Shown here: in pieces, positions 1-8,142 of the stretch
How the letters are laid out: each line of letters opens with the position of its first letter
How positions within the stretch are numbered: the first letter of the stretch is position 1
From: Williamsia phyllosphaerae
Lineage (GTDB): Bacteria > Actinomycetota > Actinomycetes > Mycobacteriales > Mycobacteriaceae
Direction: 5' to 3'
Assembly: GCF_014635305.1 (NCBI RefSeq)
Contig: NZ_BMCS01000003.1
Location: forward strand, 1-64,000
Length of the DNA: 64,000 bases
The notes under the pieces: generated by a model
What the model was told of the DNA's origin: nothing
What the model saw: only the letters and a program-made list of their open reading frames with translations
Database searches by the model: none
Translations under genes and position numbers: made by a program

Positions 1-58
1 CTCCAGCGCCAATGGTACTGCACCCTAATCAGTGTGGGAGAGTAGGACACCGCCGAAC
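1..58 (+). rRNA. rrf: 5S ribosomal RNA, 3' portion (5' end outside window)
   Basis: The first bases contain the conserved 3' end of actinobacterial 5S rRNA: GGTACTGCACCCT, then a short loop, GTGTGGGAGAGTAGGACACC and the closing GCCGAACA. About half of the ~117-nt molecule is present. A strong hairpin terminator follows directly, so this is the end of an rRNA operon transcribed into the window. The exact 3' base is estimated. Confidence 0.93.
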
Positions 59-65
59 ACAACTT

Positions 66-107
66 ACTGAAGCCTCGGAAACCCTCATCGGTTTCCGGGG
101 CTTCAGT
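66..107 (+). terminator. rRNA operon terminator hairpin
   Basis: An 18-bp stem (66-83 with 90-107, one G-T pair) closes a 6-nt loop CTCATC. It lies 8 nt after the 5S end and is followed by CATTTCC, a weak T-run. Its position and strength fit the intrinsic terminator of the rRNA operon. Confidence 0.88.
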
Positions 108-129
108 CATTTCCGGACCGTCTGCTTTG

Positions 130-1548
130 ATGGGCATCATGGTGTCCGTCGTGGTCGACTATCTGCGTCATATCGAGACCGACTGCGTGGTGAACAACGT
201 CGGAGAACTGGCCGACTACATCCCGGAACTCGCGGCGGTTGATCCGGACCGGTTCGCGGTGTCGGTCGCCGTGCACGACGGGCACGTCTACTCGATCGGT
301 GATTCGTCCCTCGAGTTCACCATCCAGTCCATATCGAAGGCCCTCACCTACGCTCTGGCCCTGTCCAGACGGGGTGTCGAGACCGTGGACGCACACATCG
401 GTGTCGAGCCGTCCGGTGAGGCGTTCAACGAGATCAGCGTGGATGCGCGGACGCGCAATCCGAAGAACCCGATGATCAACGCCGGCGCCATCACCGCGGC
501 GGCGCTCCTCCTCGATGCCGGCCATGACGGTGACACCGACACCGGGGACGTCGACGAGGCCTTCACCCGGTTACTGGACTTCTACTCGGGGTGTGCGGGT
601 CGGCGGCTGTCGATGGACGAGGCGGTGTACCGGTCCGAGACGGCCAGCGGGTCACGGAACCGGGCGATCGCCTACATGCTCGAGAGTTACGGCGTCATGC
701 CTGCAGATCCCGAAGACGCGGTGGATCTGTACTTCCGGCAGTGTTCGGTGCGCGTCACCACCGACGATCTCGCGGTGATCGGCTCCACCCTGGCCAACGG
801 CGGCGTGAATCCCCGCACGGGCCGACGGATGTTGGATCAGGTTGTTGTACGACGCGTCCTGAGCGTGATGACCACCTGCGGCATGTACGACGGTGCCGGC
901 GACTGGGTGACGTCGGTGGGCCTACCGGCGAAGAGTGGCGTCGGTGGGGGCATTCTCGCCGTCCTGCCCGGGCAGCTCGGCATCGGCGTCTACTCGCCGC
1001 GCCTCGACGAACACGGGAACAGTGTCCGGGGTGTGCGGGCGTGCCGGCATCTGTCGGCGGATCTGGGCCTGCACATGTTCAACGTCGCCCGGGAGAGCAG
1101 GGTGACGATCCGCTCCACCTACGACGGTCATGAGCTCGACGTGGGCGCGGACCGCAGCACGGTCGACCAGGTCTACCTCCGTGCCCATCGGGAACGTATC
1201 CGGGTACTGGAGCTCCAGGGGGACCTGACCTTCTCCGGAACCGAGAGTGTGGTCCGTCGCGTCGAGTCGATCCGCACTGACGCGGATGTGATCATCGTGG
1301 GACTGCAACGGGTCGGCATGATCGACGAGGTGTCCCGACGCATGTTGATCGGGTTACGTCGCTCGCTCCGCGAGGACGGCAAGGAATGGGTGATCGTGGA
1401 CCCCGACGGCATCCTCGTGGGCAAGAACCGGCGATCCCAGGAGCGACTGCCGTCGAACCCGGCGGAGGCGGCGATCACCTCGACGATGGCCGAGGCGGTC
1501 ACGGTGGCCGAGGACGTCCTGCTCAAACAGGCCGCGAACCGCGACTGA
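130..1548 (+). CDS. glsA: Glutaminase A with C-terminal STAS domain
   Basis: Hydrolyses L-glutamine to glutamate and ammonia in the cytoplasm. Residues ~1-305 are the serine-dependent beta-lactamase-like glutaminase fold, with the catalytic Ser-x-x-Lys in FTIQSISK (S67, K70) and the conserved NPMINAGAI stretch. Residues ~355-440 form a STAS domain (LELQGDLTFSG), an extra module found in some glutaminases and usually regulatory. Total length is 472 aa. ATG codons lie at 130 and 139 with a TTG at 127; none has a clear ribosome site, so the exact start is open. It sits directly after the rRNA operon, and its last 26 bp overlap the convergent NUDIX gene. Confidence 0.9.
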   Translation: MGIMVSVVVDYLRHIETDCVVNNVGELADYIPELAAVDPDRFAVSVAVHDGHVYSIGDSSLEFTIQSISKALTYALALSRRGVETVDAHIGVEPSGEAFNEISVDARTRNPKNPMINAGAITAAALLLDAGHDGDTDTGDVDEAFTRLLDFYSGCAGRRLSMDEAVYRSETASGSRNRAIAYMLESYGVMPADPEDAVDLYFRQCSVRVTTDDLAVIGSTLANGGVNPRTGRRMLDQVVVRRVLSVMTTCGMYDGAGDWVTSVGLPAKSGVGGGILAVLPGQLGIGVYSPRLDEHGNSVRGVRACRHLSADLGLHMFNVARESRVTIRSTYDGHELDVGADRSTVDQVYLRAHRERIRVLELQGDLTFSGTESVVRRVESIRTDADVIIVGLQRVGMIDEVSRRMLIGLRRSLREDGKEWVIVDPDGILVGKNRRSQERLPSNPAEAAITSTMAEAVTVAEDVLLKQAANRD

Positions 1549-2080
1549 TGACGCAGGCCCAGGCGGCCATCGTCTGAGCGTCGCAGATCTCTCCCGTCTC
1601 GATCGCGACGGCGATCTCCGATCGATCCCACCAGCGACCGAGCATGTCCTGCTCCTCGTGCTCTCGGTCCGGTTCACCTTCGATCAGTTCCTCGGCCAGC
1701 ACGACCGCCGATCGTTGGGCACAGAACCCCGGGGCCACGTCGATGGTGGCGAGATGGGTGAGACTGCGGGCGACGAGTCCGGTCTCCTCCCGCAGTTCGC
1801 GGGCGGCGAGTGCGACGGCGTCCAGGGTCACGCCGTCGGGGGCCGTCCCGGCCGGGAACTCCCACCGTCGGGCGCCGACGGGATAGCGGAACTGCTCCAC
1901 CAGGTAGATCTCCTCGCCACCGGACACGGGGCGCCGAGCGACCACGACGACGCCGAGTGGACGGTCCACGACCCCGTAGATCCCGACACTGCCGTCGGTC
2001 CGCCGGATGTCGTCCTCACGTACCGACATCCACGCGTTGCGGTACACGGTTCTCGACGACAGCCGGCTCACATCGGTCAC
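1523..2080 (-). CDS. NUDIX hydrolase, ADP-ribose pyrophosphatase-like
   Basis: Predicted to hydrolyse a nucleoside-diphosphate linked compound such as ADP-ribose. The 185-residue protein has the ADP-ribose pyrophosphatase layout: a beta-rich N-terminus, YLVEQFRYPVGARRWEFPAG, then the NUDIX helix ending in RELREETGL. The metal-binding REx2EE core is intact. The spacing from the AG glycine to this core is two residues longer than the GX5EX7RE consensus, and the first glutamate of the box is missing. It is transcribed divergently from nucS across 59 bp and overlaps the 3' end of the glutaminase gene. The substrate cannot be fixed from sequence. Confidence 0.85.
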   Translation of the reverse strand: MTDVSRLSSRTVYRNAWMSVREDDIRRTDGSVGIYGVVDRPLGVVVVARRPVSGGEEIYLVEQFRYPVGARRWEFPAGTAPDGVTLDAVALAARELREETGLVARSLTHLATIDVAPGFCAQRSAVVLAEELIEGEPDREHEEQDMLGRWWDRSEIAVAIETGEICDAQTMAAWACVISRGSRPV

Positions 2081-2139
2081 CTGCCCAGCATCGTCGGGTG
2101 GGTCCGTCCCGACAACCCGTCGACCCCTAAGGTGGGAGA

Positions 2140-2823
2140 GTGCGTTTGGTGATCGCGGAGTGCCAGGTGGATTACGTGGGCCGGTTGACGGCTCATCTGC
2201 CGATGGCCCGTCGCCTGCTGCTGGTGAAGAACGACGGGTCGGTGAGCGTGCACGCCGACGACCGTGCCTACAAGCCGCTGAACTGGATGAGTCCGCCCTG
2301 TTGGCTCACCGAGCAACCGATCCCCGACGGAGCCGCGGGCACGGCCCTGTGGGTGGTGACCAACAAGGCAGGCGAGGAACTCCGCATCCTGCTCGGCGAG
2401 GTCGAGCACGACTCCTCGCACGAACTGGGAATCGATCCGGGGTTGGTCAAAGACGGGGTCGAGGCGCATCTGCAGGAACTGTTGGCCGAGCACGTACAGA
2501 CCCTCGGGCCCGGATACACCCTCGTTCGTCGCGAGTACATGACTGCCATCGGACCGGTCGACCTCCTGTGCCGTGACGCCACCGGTGGGTCGGTCGCGGT
2601 CGAGATCAAACGCCGTGGCGAGATCGACGGGGTCGAGCAGCTGACGCGCTACCTCGAACTGATGAACCGCGACACGACGCTGGCCCCGGTCTCTGGTGTG
2701 TTCGCGGCGCAGTTGATCAAGCCGCAGGCGCGAACCCTTGCCGAGGACCGCGGGATCCGTTGCCTCATACTCGATTACGATGCGCTGCGGGGAACCGAGA
2801 GCACCGAGTTCCGGCTGTTCTGA
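2140..2823 (+). CDS. nucS: NucS/EndoMS mismatch-specific endonuclease
   Basis: Cleaves both strands at mismatches; in actinobacteria that lack MutS/MutL it provides mismatch repair. The 227-residue length and N-terminal [16 protein letters not shown] are typical. The C-terminal RecB-like nuclease shows the acidic residue in GPVDLLCRD followed by [12 protein letters not shown] (E-x-K motif). The last residues, EFRLF, resemble the clamp-binding tail described for this family. The GTG start has a good ribosome site (AAGGTGGGAG, 2129-2138). It begins the gene block shared with M. tuberculosis Rv1321 onward. Confidence 0.97.
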   Translation: MRLVIAECQVDYVGRLTAHLPMARRLLLVKNDGSVSVHADDRAYKPLNWMSPPCWLTEQPIPDGAAGTALWVVTNKAGEELRILLGEVEHDSSHELGIDPGLVKDGVEAHLQELLAEHVQTLGPGYTLVRREYMTAIGPVDLLCRDATGGSVAVEIKRRGEIDGVEQLTRYLELMNRDTTLAPVSGVFAAQLIKPQARTLAEDRGIRCLILDYDALRGTESTEFRLF

Positions 2824-2830
2824 GGCCGAG

Positions 2831-3121
2831 ATGCCCCGTCACAACAGGCGAGATCGTCCACCGCCGCGAGCGGCGTCGGCCGGACCACTGCACCGGGTGG
2901 AGAGCGGACCCGCAGGGTATGAGGTGGACCACCACGTCCGACCCATCTCCGGGACGGCCGCGACCAAGACCTACCTGTGCCCGGGCTGCAACCACTCCAT
3001 CGTCCCCGGGACCGCGCACGTCGTCGCCTGGCCGGTCGACGATCGTGGCGGCGAGGACCGTCGGCACTGGCACACCGGGTGCTGGCGCGGACGCGCCGGC
3101 CGGACCGGATACCGGTCCTGA
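2831..3121 (+). CDS. Small basic protein with zinc-ribbon-like Cys/His motif
   Basis: A 96-residue basic protein of unknown function that starts 7 nt after nucS and is probably co-transcribed with it. After a disordered Arg/Pro-rich N-terminus it has YLCPGCNHSI and, about 30 residues later, RHWHTGC, a C-x2-C...H-x2-C set that could bind one zinc ion. Similar small proteins next to nucS are common in related actinobacteria and are often labelled ATP/GTP-binding without experimental support; no nucleotide-binding loop is visible here. The ATG at 2831 fits the gene spacing better than in-frame codons inside nucS. Confidence 0.75.
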   Translation: MPRHNRRDRPPPRAASAGPLHRVESGPAGYEVDHHVRPISGTAATKTYLCPGCNHSIVPGTAHVVAWPVDDRGGEDRRHWHTGCWRGRAGRTGYRS

Positions 3122-3128
3122 CAAGTCC

Positions 3129-4241
3129 TCAGCGGTAGGACTGGCTCATCGGCGTCGTGCGGTCCGATGCCTGATCGTCCCGGTCGTCGGCGCCCGACTC
3201 GGCAGCGCCGGGGGAGCGTCCGTCGGTCGACCGGGAGATCTTGGCGTGTTCGGCCAGCCCGGAGTTCAGCAGGTCCGTGCTGTCGGTGTCGACGAGTTCT
3301 TTCTCCTCCTCCAGTTCGGCGAGCAGGCGGGGCAGGTCGTCGAGCTGGGTACGCACCTCAGTGAGCTGCGCCAACATCCGAGATCGCAACTGACGTGCGC
3401 TCTGCACCAACTCCGACGAGCGCGTGACCCGGTCGGTGGCGATCGAATGCGAGTGGGCGAGAAGTCGATCGGACTCGGCGGACGCGTTGTCGATGAGGTC
3501 GCGTGCGGTCGCCTCCGAGGACAGCTCGAGTTCCTTGACCGCGGTGACGGCCTTGTCGCGGCGCGCCGCCATCGTGACGTCGAAGTCCTCCTGGACGCGT
3601 TCGCGGTTGCGCTGCGCCTGGACGTCGATCTCCTCGGCCTCGGCGCGCGCGTTGGCCACGATCCGCTCGGCCTCCTGCTTGGCGGCAGCCATGGTCCGCT
3701 TGTGTTCGGTCTCCATCGCCGCCGTGCGGTCGGCGATGAAGGTCGCGTTGTCGTCCGAGCGCTTCCGGGCGTCGGCCTCCAGGCGGGACGCCTCGGTACG
3801 CAGTCGCTGCGACTCCACGTTGGCCGCGGCCAGTGTCGAGGACGCCTCCTCGGCGGCGTCGGCCCGCAGTGCCGCCGCCTCCTGGCGCGCCACCGAGAGC
3901 AACTCGGCCGCCTCTGACTGGGCGGTGGCCCGCATCTCGGAGGCCTCGTCGGCCGCGAGCTGCAGCATGCGGGAGATGCGGTCGCTCATGCCCTGGGCGG
4001 TGCTGACCGGGACCGACAACGAGTCGACGTCGCGGCGGAGCTGCTCGATCTCGTCGCGCGCGTCGTCGAGGTGCTCGGCGAGCTCGCGCGCATTGGATGC
4101 CGCCGCATCGCGATCGGCGGCGATGACCCGCATCTCCGCGTCCGAGCGTTTGAAGAACTCGCTGACCTGTTCTCGGTCGTAGCCACGCATGGCGATGGCG
4201 AACGGGAGGCCGGACTGCGAGGCGTGATCGTGTTCGGACAT
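3129..4241 (-). CDS. DivIVA-domain coiled-coil protein
   Basis: A 370-residue protein whose N-terminus (GLPFAIAMRGYDREQVSEFF) matches the DivIVA/Wag31 membrane-targeting domain. The rest is almost continuous Ala/Glu/Arg-rich coiled coil with repeated A-x-x-E-A-E spacing, ending in a charged, disordered tail. DivIVA proteins mark curved membrane or poles and recruit growth machinery; the specific job here is unknown. It is longer and later in its coiled coil than Wag31, so a paralogue is more likely. The ATG at 4241 gives MSEHDHASQSG, directly before the domain; the in-frame codon further upstream would add an unconserved stretch. Confidence 0.8.
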   Translation of the reverse strand: MSEHDHASQSGLPFAIAMRGYDREQVSEFFKRSDAEMRVIAADRDAAASNARELAEHLDDARDEIEQLRRDVDSLSVPVSTAQGMSDRISRMLQLAADEASEMRATAQSEAAELLSVARQEAAALRADAAEEASSTLAAANVESQRLRTEASRLEADARKRSDDNATFIADRTAAMETEHKRTMAAAKQEAERIVANARAEAEEIDVQAQRNRERVQEDFDVTMAARRDKAVTAVKELELSSEATARDLIDNASAESDRLLAHSHSIATDRVTRSSELVQSARQLRSRMLAQLTEVRTQLDDLPRLLAELEEEKELVDTDSTDLLNSGLAEHAKISRSTDGRSPGAAESGADDRDDQASDRTTPMSQSYR

Positions 4242-4257
4242 GGCGCAGAGTTTACTC

Positions 4258-4289
4258 GGTGGAGCCGACTTCACTGAGTCGACTCCACC
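4258..4289 (-). terminator. Hairpin between epimerase and DivIVA-like genes
   Basis: GGTGGAG and CGACT pair with AGTCG and CTCCACC, giving a 12-bp stem interrupted by one C/A mismatch around the loop TCACTG. It lies just after the epimerase stop on the minus strand and 17 bp before the DivIVA-like start. There is only a weak T-run, so it may be a terminator, an attenuator or an operator. Confidence 0.4.
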
Positions 4290-4313
4290 ATCGGACGGAC
4301 ATCCGGGCCGAAC

Positions 4314-4808
4314 TCAGTGGGACGCGGGTTCCACCAGCTCGAGGAGCACGCCACCAGCGTCTTTGGGATGGACGAAGTTGATCCGCGAGTCGGCGGTACC
4401 GCGTCGCGCCTCGGGGTAGAGCACGCGCACGCCGTTGGCGGTCAGTCGACGCACGACCTCGTCGACGTCGACAACCCGCACGGCGAGCTGCTGCAGGCCG
4501 GGGCCCTTGCGATCGAGGAACTTGGCGATGGTCGAGGAGTCGTCCAGGGGCGCCAGCAGCTGTATCTGCGCGCTGCCGGTGATCTGCGCGTCGGCCGGGC
4601 CCACCATCGCCTCGATGACGCCCTGATCGGTGTTGGTCTCCTCGTGCAGGCACACGAACCCGAGGTTGTCGGCGTACCAGGCCTTGGTCGCCTCGAGGTC
4701 GCTCACCGCGATGCCCACGTGATCGATCGCGGTGACCAGATCGCCGATGAGCGCAGTGGGGCCGGACGCGGGGTCGGGCGCGGAGGGCGACTCTGCAAAC
4801 GCTGTCAT
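4314..4808 (-). CDS. mcee: Methylmalonyl-CoA epimerase
   Basis: Interconverts the R and S forms of methylmalonyl-CoA, linking propionyl-CoA or odd-chain fatty-acid breakdown to methylmalonyl-CoA mutase. The 164-residue protein has paired VOC (glyoxalase-fold) modules: IDHVGIAVSDLEATKAWY with the first metal His, LQQLAVRVVDVDEVV in the middle, and INFVHPKDAGGVLLELVEP with the C-terminal Glu. The ATG at 4808 leaves a short variable N-terminus. It is divergent from the thiolase gene across 95 bp; this pairing is conserved (Rv1322A-Rv1323). Confidence 0.92.
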   Translation of the reverse strand: MTAFAESPSAPDPASGPTALIGDLVTAIDHVGIAVSDLEATKAWYADNLGFVCLHEETNTDQGVIEAMVGPADAQITGSAQIQLLAPLDDSSTIAKFLDRKGPGLQQLAVRVVDVDEVVRRLTANGVRVLYPEARRGTADSRINFVHPKDAGGVLLELVEPASH

Positions 4809-4903
4809 GTCGGCAACGGTAGCGTTGGGCCCGAAAACGTCGCCACTCGACGGTCGTCGGAGCGCACACCAGCGTCTTCGCCCGTCACACACCGGAGGTC
4901 CCC

Positions 4904-6091
4904 ATGTCATCGGTCATCGTCGCCGGAGCCCGCACCCCGATCGGTCGCCTGATGGGGTCCCTCAAGGACGTCAGCGCCGTCGATCTCGGCGCCATCGCGA
5001 TCCGCGGAGCCCTCGAGAAGGCCGGCGTGCCCGCCTCGGCGGTCGAGTACGTGATCATGGGCCAGGTCCTCACCGCGGGTGCCGGTCAGATGCCGGCGCG
5101 CCAGGCCTCGGTGAAAGCCGGGATCGGCTGGGACGTCGCCGCCCTGACCATCAACAAGATGTGTCTGTCCGGCATCGACGCCATCGCACTGGCCGACCAG
5201 CTGATCCGTGCGGGCGAGTTCGACTGCATCGTCGCGGGCGGCCAGGAGTCGATGACGCAGGCACCGCACCTGCTGCCCGGCAGCCGCGGCGGCTTCAAAT
5301 ACGGCAACACCGAGCTCGTCGACCACATGGCGTTCGACGGTCTGTACGACCCGTTCACCGATCAGCCGATGGGCGCGCTCACCGAGCAGGAGAACGACCG
5401 CGTCTTCTACTCGCGTGAGCAGCAGGACGAGTTCGCCGCCCGCTCGCACCAGCGCGCCGCCGCAGCATGGAAGAACGGGCTGTTCGCCGACGAGGTCGTC
5501 CCCGTCTCCATCCCGCAGCGCAAGGGTGACCCGATCGAGTTCACCGAGGACGAGGGGATCCGGGCCGACACGACGGTCGACTCGCTGGGGCGGCTGCGGC
5601 CCGCGTTCCGCAAGGACGGCACCGTCACCGCGGGCAACGCCTCGCAGATCTCCGACGGCGCCGCGGCGGTCGTCGTCATGAGCAAGGAGAAGGCGACCGA
5701 GCTGGGCCTCGAGTGGCTCGCCGAGATCGGTCCGCACGGTGTGGTGGCCGGGCCCGACTCGACCCTGCAGGCGCAGCCCGCCAACGCCATCGCCAAGGCC
5801 TGTGCACGCGCGGGGATCACCCCGACCGACCTGGACCTCATCGAGATCAACGAGGCGTTCTCCGCGGTGGGTCTGGCCTCGACCGAGCAGCTCGGCGTCG
5901 ATCCGGAGATCGTGAACGTCAACGGCGGGGCCATCGCCGTCGGGCACCCGATCGGCATCTCCGGGGCCCGTATCGCGCTGCATCTGGCGCTCGAACTCGC
6001 ACGTCGTGGCGGCGGGACCGGCGCGGCCGCACTCTGCGGGGCAGGCGGTCAGGGCGACGCGCTCATCCTCACGGTCCCCAAGCGCGACTGA
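4904..6091 (+). CDS. fadA4: Acetyl-CoA C-acetyltransferase (thiolase)
   Basis: Catalyses condensation or cleavage of acetoacetyl-CoA and related 3-ketoacyl-CoAs. The 395-residue protein is full length: nucleophile Cys in [11 protein letters not shown] (~residue 87), the [11 protein letters not shown] block, [11 protein letters not shown] with the active-site His, and the C-terminal CGAGGQGDA carrying the second Cys. The start has a strong ribosome site, GGAGG at 4894-4898. The order with the epimerase and the downstream thioredoxin matches Rv1322A-Rv1324. Confidence 0.96.
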   Translation: MSSVIVAGARTPIGRLMGSLKDVSAVDLGAIAIRGALEKAGVPASAVEYVIMGQVLTAGAGQMPARQASVKAGIGWDVAALTINKMCLSGIDAIALADQLIRAGEFDCIVAGGQESMTQAPHLLPGSRGGFKYGNTELVDHMAFDGLYDPFTDQPMGALTEQENDRVFYSREQQDEFAARSHQRAAAAWKNGLFADEVVPVSIPQRKGDPIEFTEDEGIRADTTVDSLGRLRPAFRKDGTVTAGNASQISDGAAAVVVMSKEKATELGLEWLAEIGPHGVVAGPDSTLQAQPANAIAKACARAGITPTDLDLIEINEAFSAVGLASTEQLGVDPEIVNVNGGAIAVGHPIGISGARIALHLALELARRGGGTGAAALCGAGGQGDALILTVPKRD

Positions 6092-6096
6092 GAGTC

Positions 6097-6112
6097 CTAC
6101 TACACGTAGTAG
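6097..6112. repeat. Inverted repeat CTACTA-CACG-TAGTAG
   Basis: A perfect 6-bp dyad around CACG lies 5 bp after the thiolase stop and ~35 bp before the DUF3817 start. It is too short and lacks the T-run for a convincing terminator, so an operator is also possible. No regulator gene is adjacent. Confidence 0.4.
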
Positions 6113-6146
6113 TAACCCGATGTCGCAGTCGGGCACAATGGTCGCC

Positions 6147-6530
6147 ATGGGCAACTTCTTCGACCTGCGGACCACCGCCAAGCGGTTCCGCTTCATCGCG
6201 GTACTCGAGGCCATCACCTGGCTGGCGCTGTTGATCGCCATGTTCTTCAAGTGGGTCCTCGGGCACACCGAGGCCGTGGCCGTCCCCGGCATGGTGCACG
6301 GCATCGTGTTCGTCGTGTTCGTGATCGTCTCGATCGTCACCTCGATCGCGCTGAAGTGGCAGACCTCCACACCTCTGACCCTCGGCTCGCGGGAGGTCCG
6401 GGTGCCGGTGGTGGTGCTGGCACTGATCTCGAGCATCCCGCCGTTCGGGACGATCGTCTTCGAGCGGTGGGCCGCGCGCAACGGGCACCTGGCCGAGCTC
6501 TCCGAGACGACGACCACAAAGCTCGCCTGA
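6147..6530 (+). CDS. DUF3817 small membrane protein (copy 1)
   Basis: A 127-residue membrane protein with three hydrophobic segments: RFIAVLEAITWLALLIAMFF, VHGIVFVVFVIVSIVTSIAL and VVVLALISSIPPFGTIVFE. The spacing and the conserved first-helix Glu, the VHG before the second helix and the third-helix IP define the DUF3817 family, whose function is unknown. Three in-frame ATGs lie at 6120, 6138 and 6147; the last gives MGNFFDLRTTAKRFR, the form usual in homologues. A second member of the family lies at 22814-23170. Confidence 0.82.
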   Translation: MGNFFDLRTTAKRFRFIAVLEAITWLALLIAMFFKWVLGHTEAVAVPGMVHGIVFVVFVIVSIVTSIALKWQTSTPLTLGSREVRVPVVVLALISSIPPFGTIVFERWAARNGHLAELSETTTTKLA

Positions 6531-6595
6531 GGGCGATCGGCCCGCCGGGGTCGCGTCGGTTGCGGTCGACACCTCGCACGTGTGACCGTTGAAAC

Positions 6596-6901
6596 ATGAT
6601 CGTCGCCTTCAGCGTTGCCCCGTCCGGTGCCGACTCGGTGGACGCCGACGGCGGCATGAGCGAGGCCGTCGCCGCGGCCGTGCGTGTCGTGCGCGAGTCC
6701 GGGGTCAGTCATCAGACCACCGCGATGTTCACCTACCTCGAGGGCGAATGGGATGAGGTGATGGCGGTGGTCAAGGCGGCCACCGACGCCGTCGCCGCTC
6801 TCGCGCCCCGGGTCTCGCTGGTCCTCAAGGCCGACATCCGGCCGGGATTCGACGATCAGCTGACCGCCAAGGTCGAACGCGTCGACCGACACCTCGAATG
6901 A
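6596..6901 (+). CDS. MTH1187-family thiamine-binding protein
   Basis: A 101-residue single-domain protein of the UPF0045/MTH1187 family: N-terminal MIVAFSVAPSG, the HQTTAMFTYLEGEWDEV core and VSLVLKADIRPG. Members form tetramers with a ferredoxin-like fold and bind thiamine or a related ligand. Its stop overlaps the start of the MFS gene (ATGA), so the two are probably translated together, which suggests a link between ligand binding and transport. The ligand in this organism is inferred from the family. Confidence 0.85.
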   Translation: MIVAFSVAPSGADSVDADGGMSEAVAAAVRVVRESGVSHQTTAMFTYLEGEWDEVMAVVKAATDAVAALAPRVSLVLKADIRPGFDDQLTAKVERVDRHLE

Positions 6902-8142
6902 CCTCGACCACCACGGCACCACCGGTGACGCGTCGGCTGAGTGGACAACGGATCTCGGCGTCGGCGGTGTTCGGCATCAACGGACTGTTGGCGTCGATGT
7001 GGGTGTCACACATCCCGGTCATCTCTGATCGGACCGGCGTCGACCACACCACACTCGGTGGCCTGCTGCTGATCCTCGGCGGCTCGGCGTTCGTGGGTAT
7101 GCAGCTCTGTGGCCCCCTGATCGACCGGTGGGGCTCACGCGGACTGACCATCGCAGGCGCCCTGCTGCTCGCGGTGGGCACGCTGGGTCCCGTCTTCGCC
7201 GACACCGCCCTGCAACTGGCCCTCGCGCTGGCGTTGTTCGGCTTCGGCAACGGTGCACTCGACGTCTCGATGAACTCCCAGGCCGTGGTGATCGAACAGG
7301 CCTACGGCCGTCCCGTCATGTCGTCGTTCCACGCCTATTTCTCCGTCGGGGGGATGGTGGGGTCCGGGATCGCGGCGGTCGGCCTGTTCCTCGACGTCCC
7401 GGTGGCCGCGACCGTCGCAACGGTCGCGGCGGTGTCCACGATCGCGGTGATCGCCACTCGACCGTTCCTGGTCGCCGGCCGCGCGGGCAACGGCGCCGAT
7501 CCGGTCCCGTCCGGCGATCCGATCTCGCGCAAACGGTTCCCGCCGGGCCTGCGCGGACGGATCGTGCTGATGGCCCTGGTCGCGTTCGCGTTGATGCTGG
7601 CCGAGGGCACCGCCTACGACTGGAGCGCGCTGCACCTCGTCGAGCGATTCGGGACCTCCGACGCCGCGGGGGCCGTCGCGTTCGGGGCCTTCAGCGCCAC
7701 GATGCTCATCGGTCGGTTCGCCGCCGACGCGGTGACCGCCCGTTTCGGACCGGTCGCAGTCGTCCGCGGAGGTGCCGCCACCGCGGTCGTCGGCATGACC
7801 GTGGTGATCTGTGCGCCGGTACCCGCCGTTGCCATCGGCGGGTGGGCGCTGTTCGGTATCGGGGTCGCGGGCGGCGTCCCACAGCTGTTCACCGCGGCGG
7901 GCAACGTGACCGCCCAGCCCAGCGGTCGGGTCATATCGACGGTGGTCGGCAGCGGCTATCTGGGCATGCTGGCCGGACCGGCACTGATCGGTCCGATCAG
8001 CCACACCTTCACCCTGGGCACAGCCCTGTGGCTCGCCGCCGCGGCCATGGCGTTCGGCGCCGCCGCGGCCGGCGTCGTGCGTACCAGCGGGCGCGCTCCG
8101 CGTGGATCCGATGCCACCGCGCGTGCCAAACTGGATGTGTGA
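6898..8142 (+). CDS. MFS transporter
   Basis: A 414-residue major facilitator with about 12 hydrophobic segments. The loop between helices 2 and 3 reads GPLIDRWGSRGL, the family signature. A charged cytoplasmic linker near residues 195-215 (PSGDPISRKRFPPGLRGR) separates the halves. The start overlaps the thiamine-binding gene by 4 bp and the stop overlaps the thioredoxin gene by 4 bp, so the three form one translational unit. The substrate is unknown; thiamine, a precursor or an unrelated solute are all possible. It is not part of the equivalent M. tuberculosis block. Confidence 0.88.
   Translation: MTSTTTAPPVTRRLSGQRISASAVFGINGLLASMWVSHIPVISDRTGVDHTTLGGLLLILGGSAFVGMQLCGPLIDRWGSRGLTIAGALLLAVGTLGPVFADTALQLALALALFGFGNGALDVSMNSQAVVIEQAYGRPVMSSFHAYFSVGGMVGSGIAAVGLFLDVPVAATVATVAAVSTIAVIATRPFLVAGRAGNGADPVPSGDPISRKRFPPGLRGRIVLMALVAFALMLAEGTAYDWSALHLVERFGTSDAAGAVAFGAFSATMLIGRFAADAVTARFGPVAVVRGGAATAVVGMTVVICAPVPAVAIGGWALFGIGVAGGVPQLFTAAGNVTAQPSGRVISTVVGSGYLGMLAGPALIGPISHTFTLGTALWLAAAAMAFGAAAAGVVRTSGRAPRGSDATARAKLDV

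Noticed and set aside
4907..6922. Long minus-strand frame across the thiolase, DUF3817 and thiamine-binding genes
   Set aside because: A GC-rich shadow frame opposite clear genes; its protein is His/Asp/Gly-rich with no recognisable domain.
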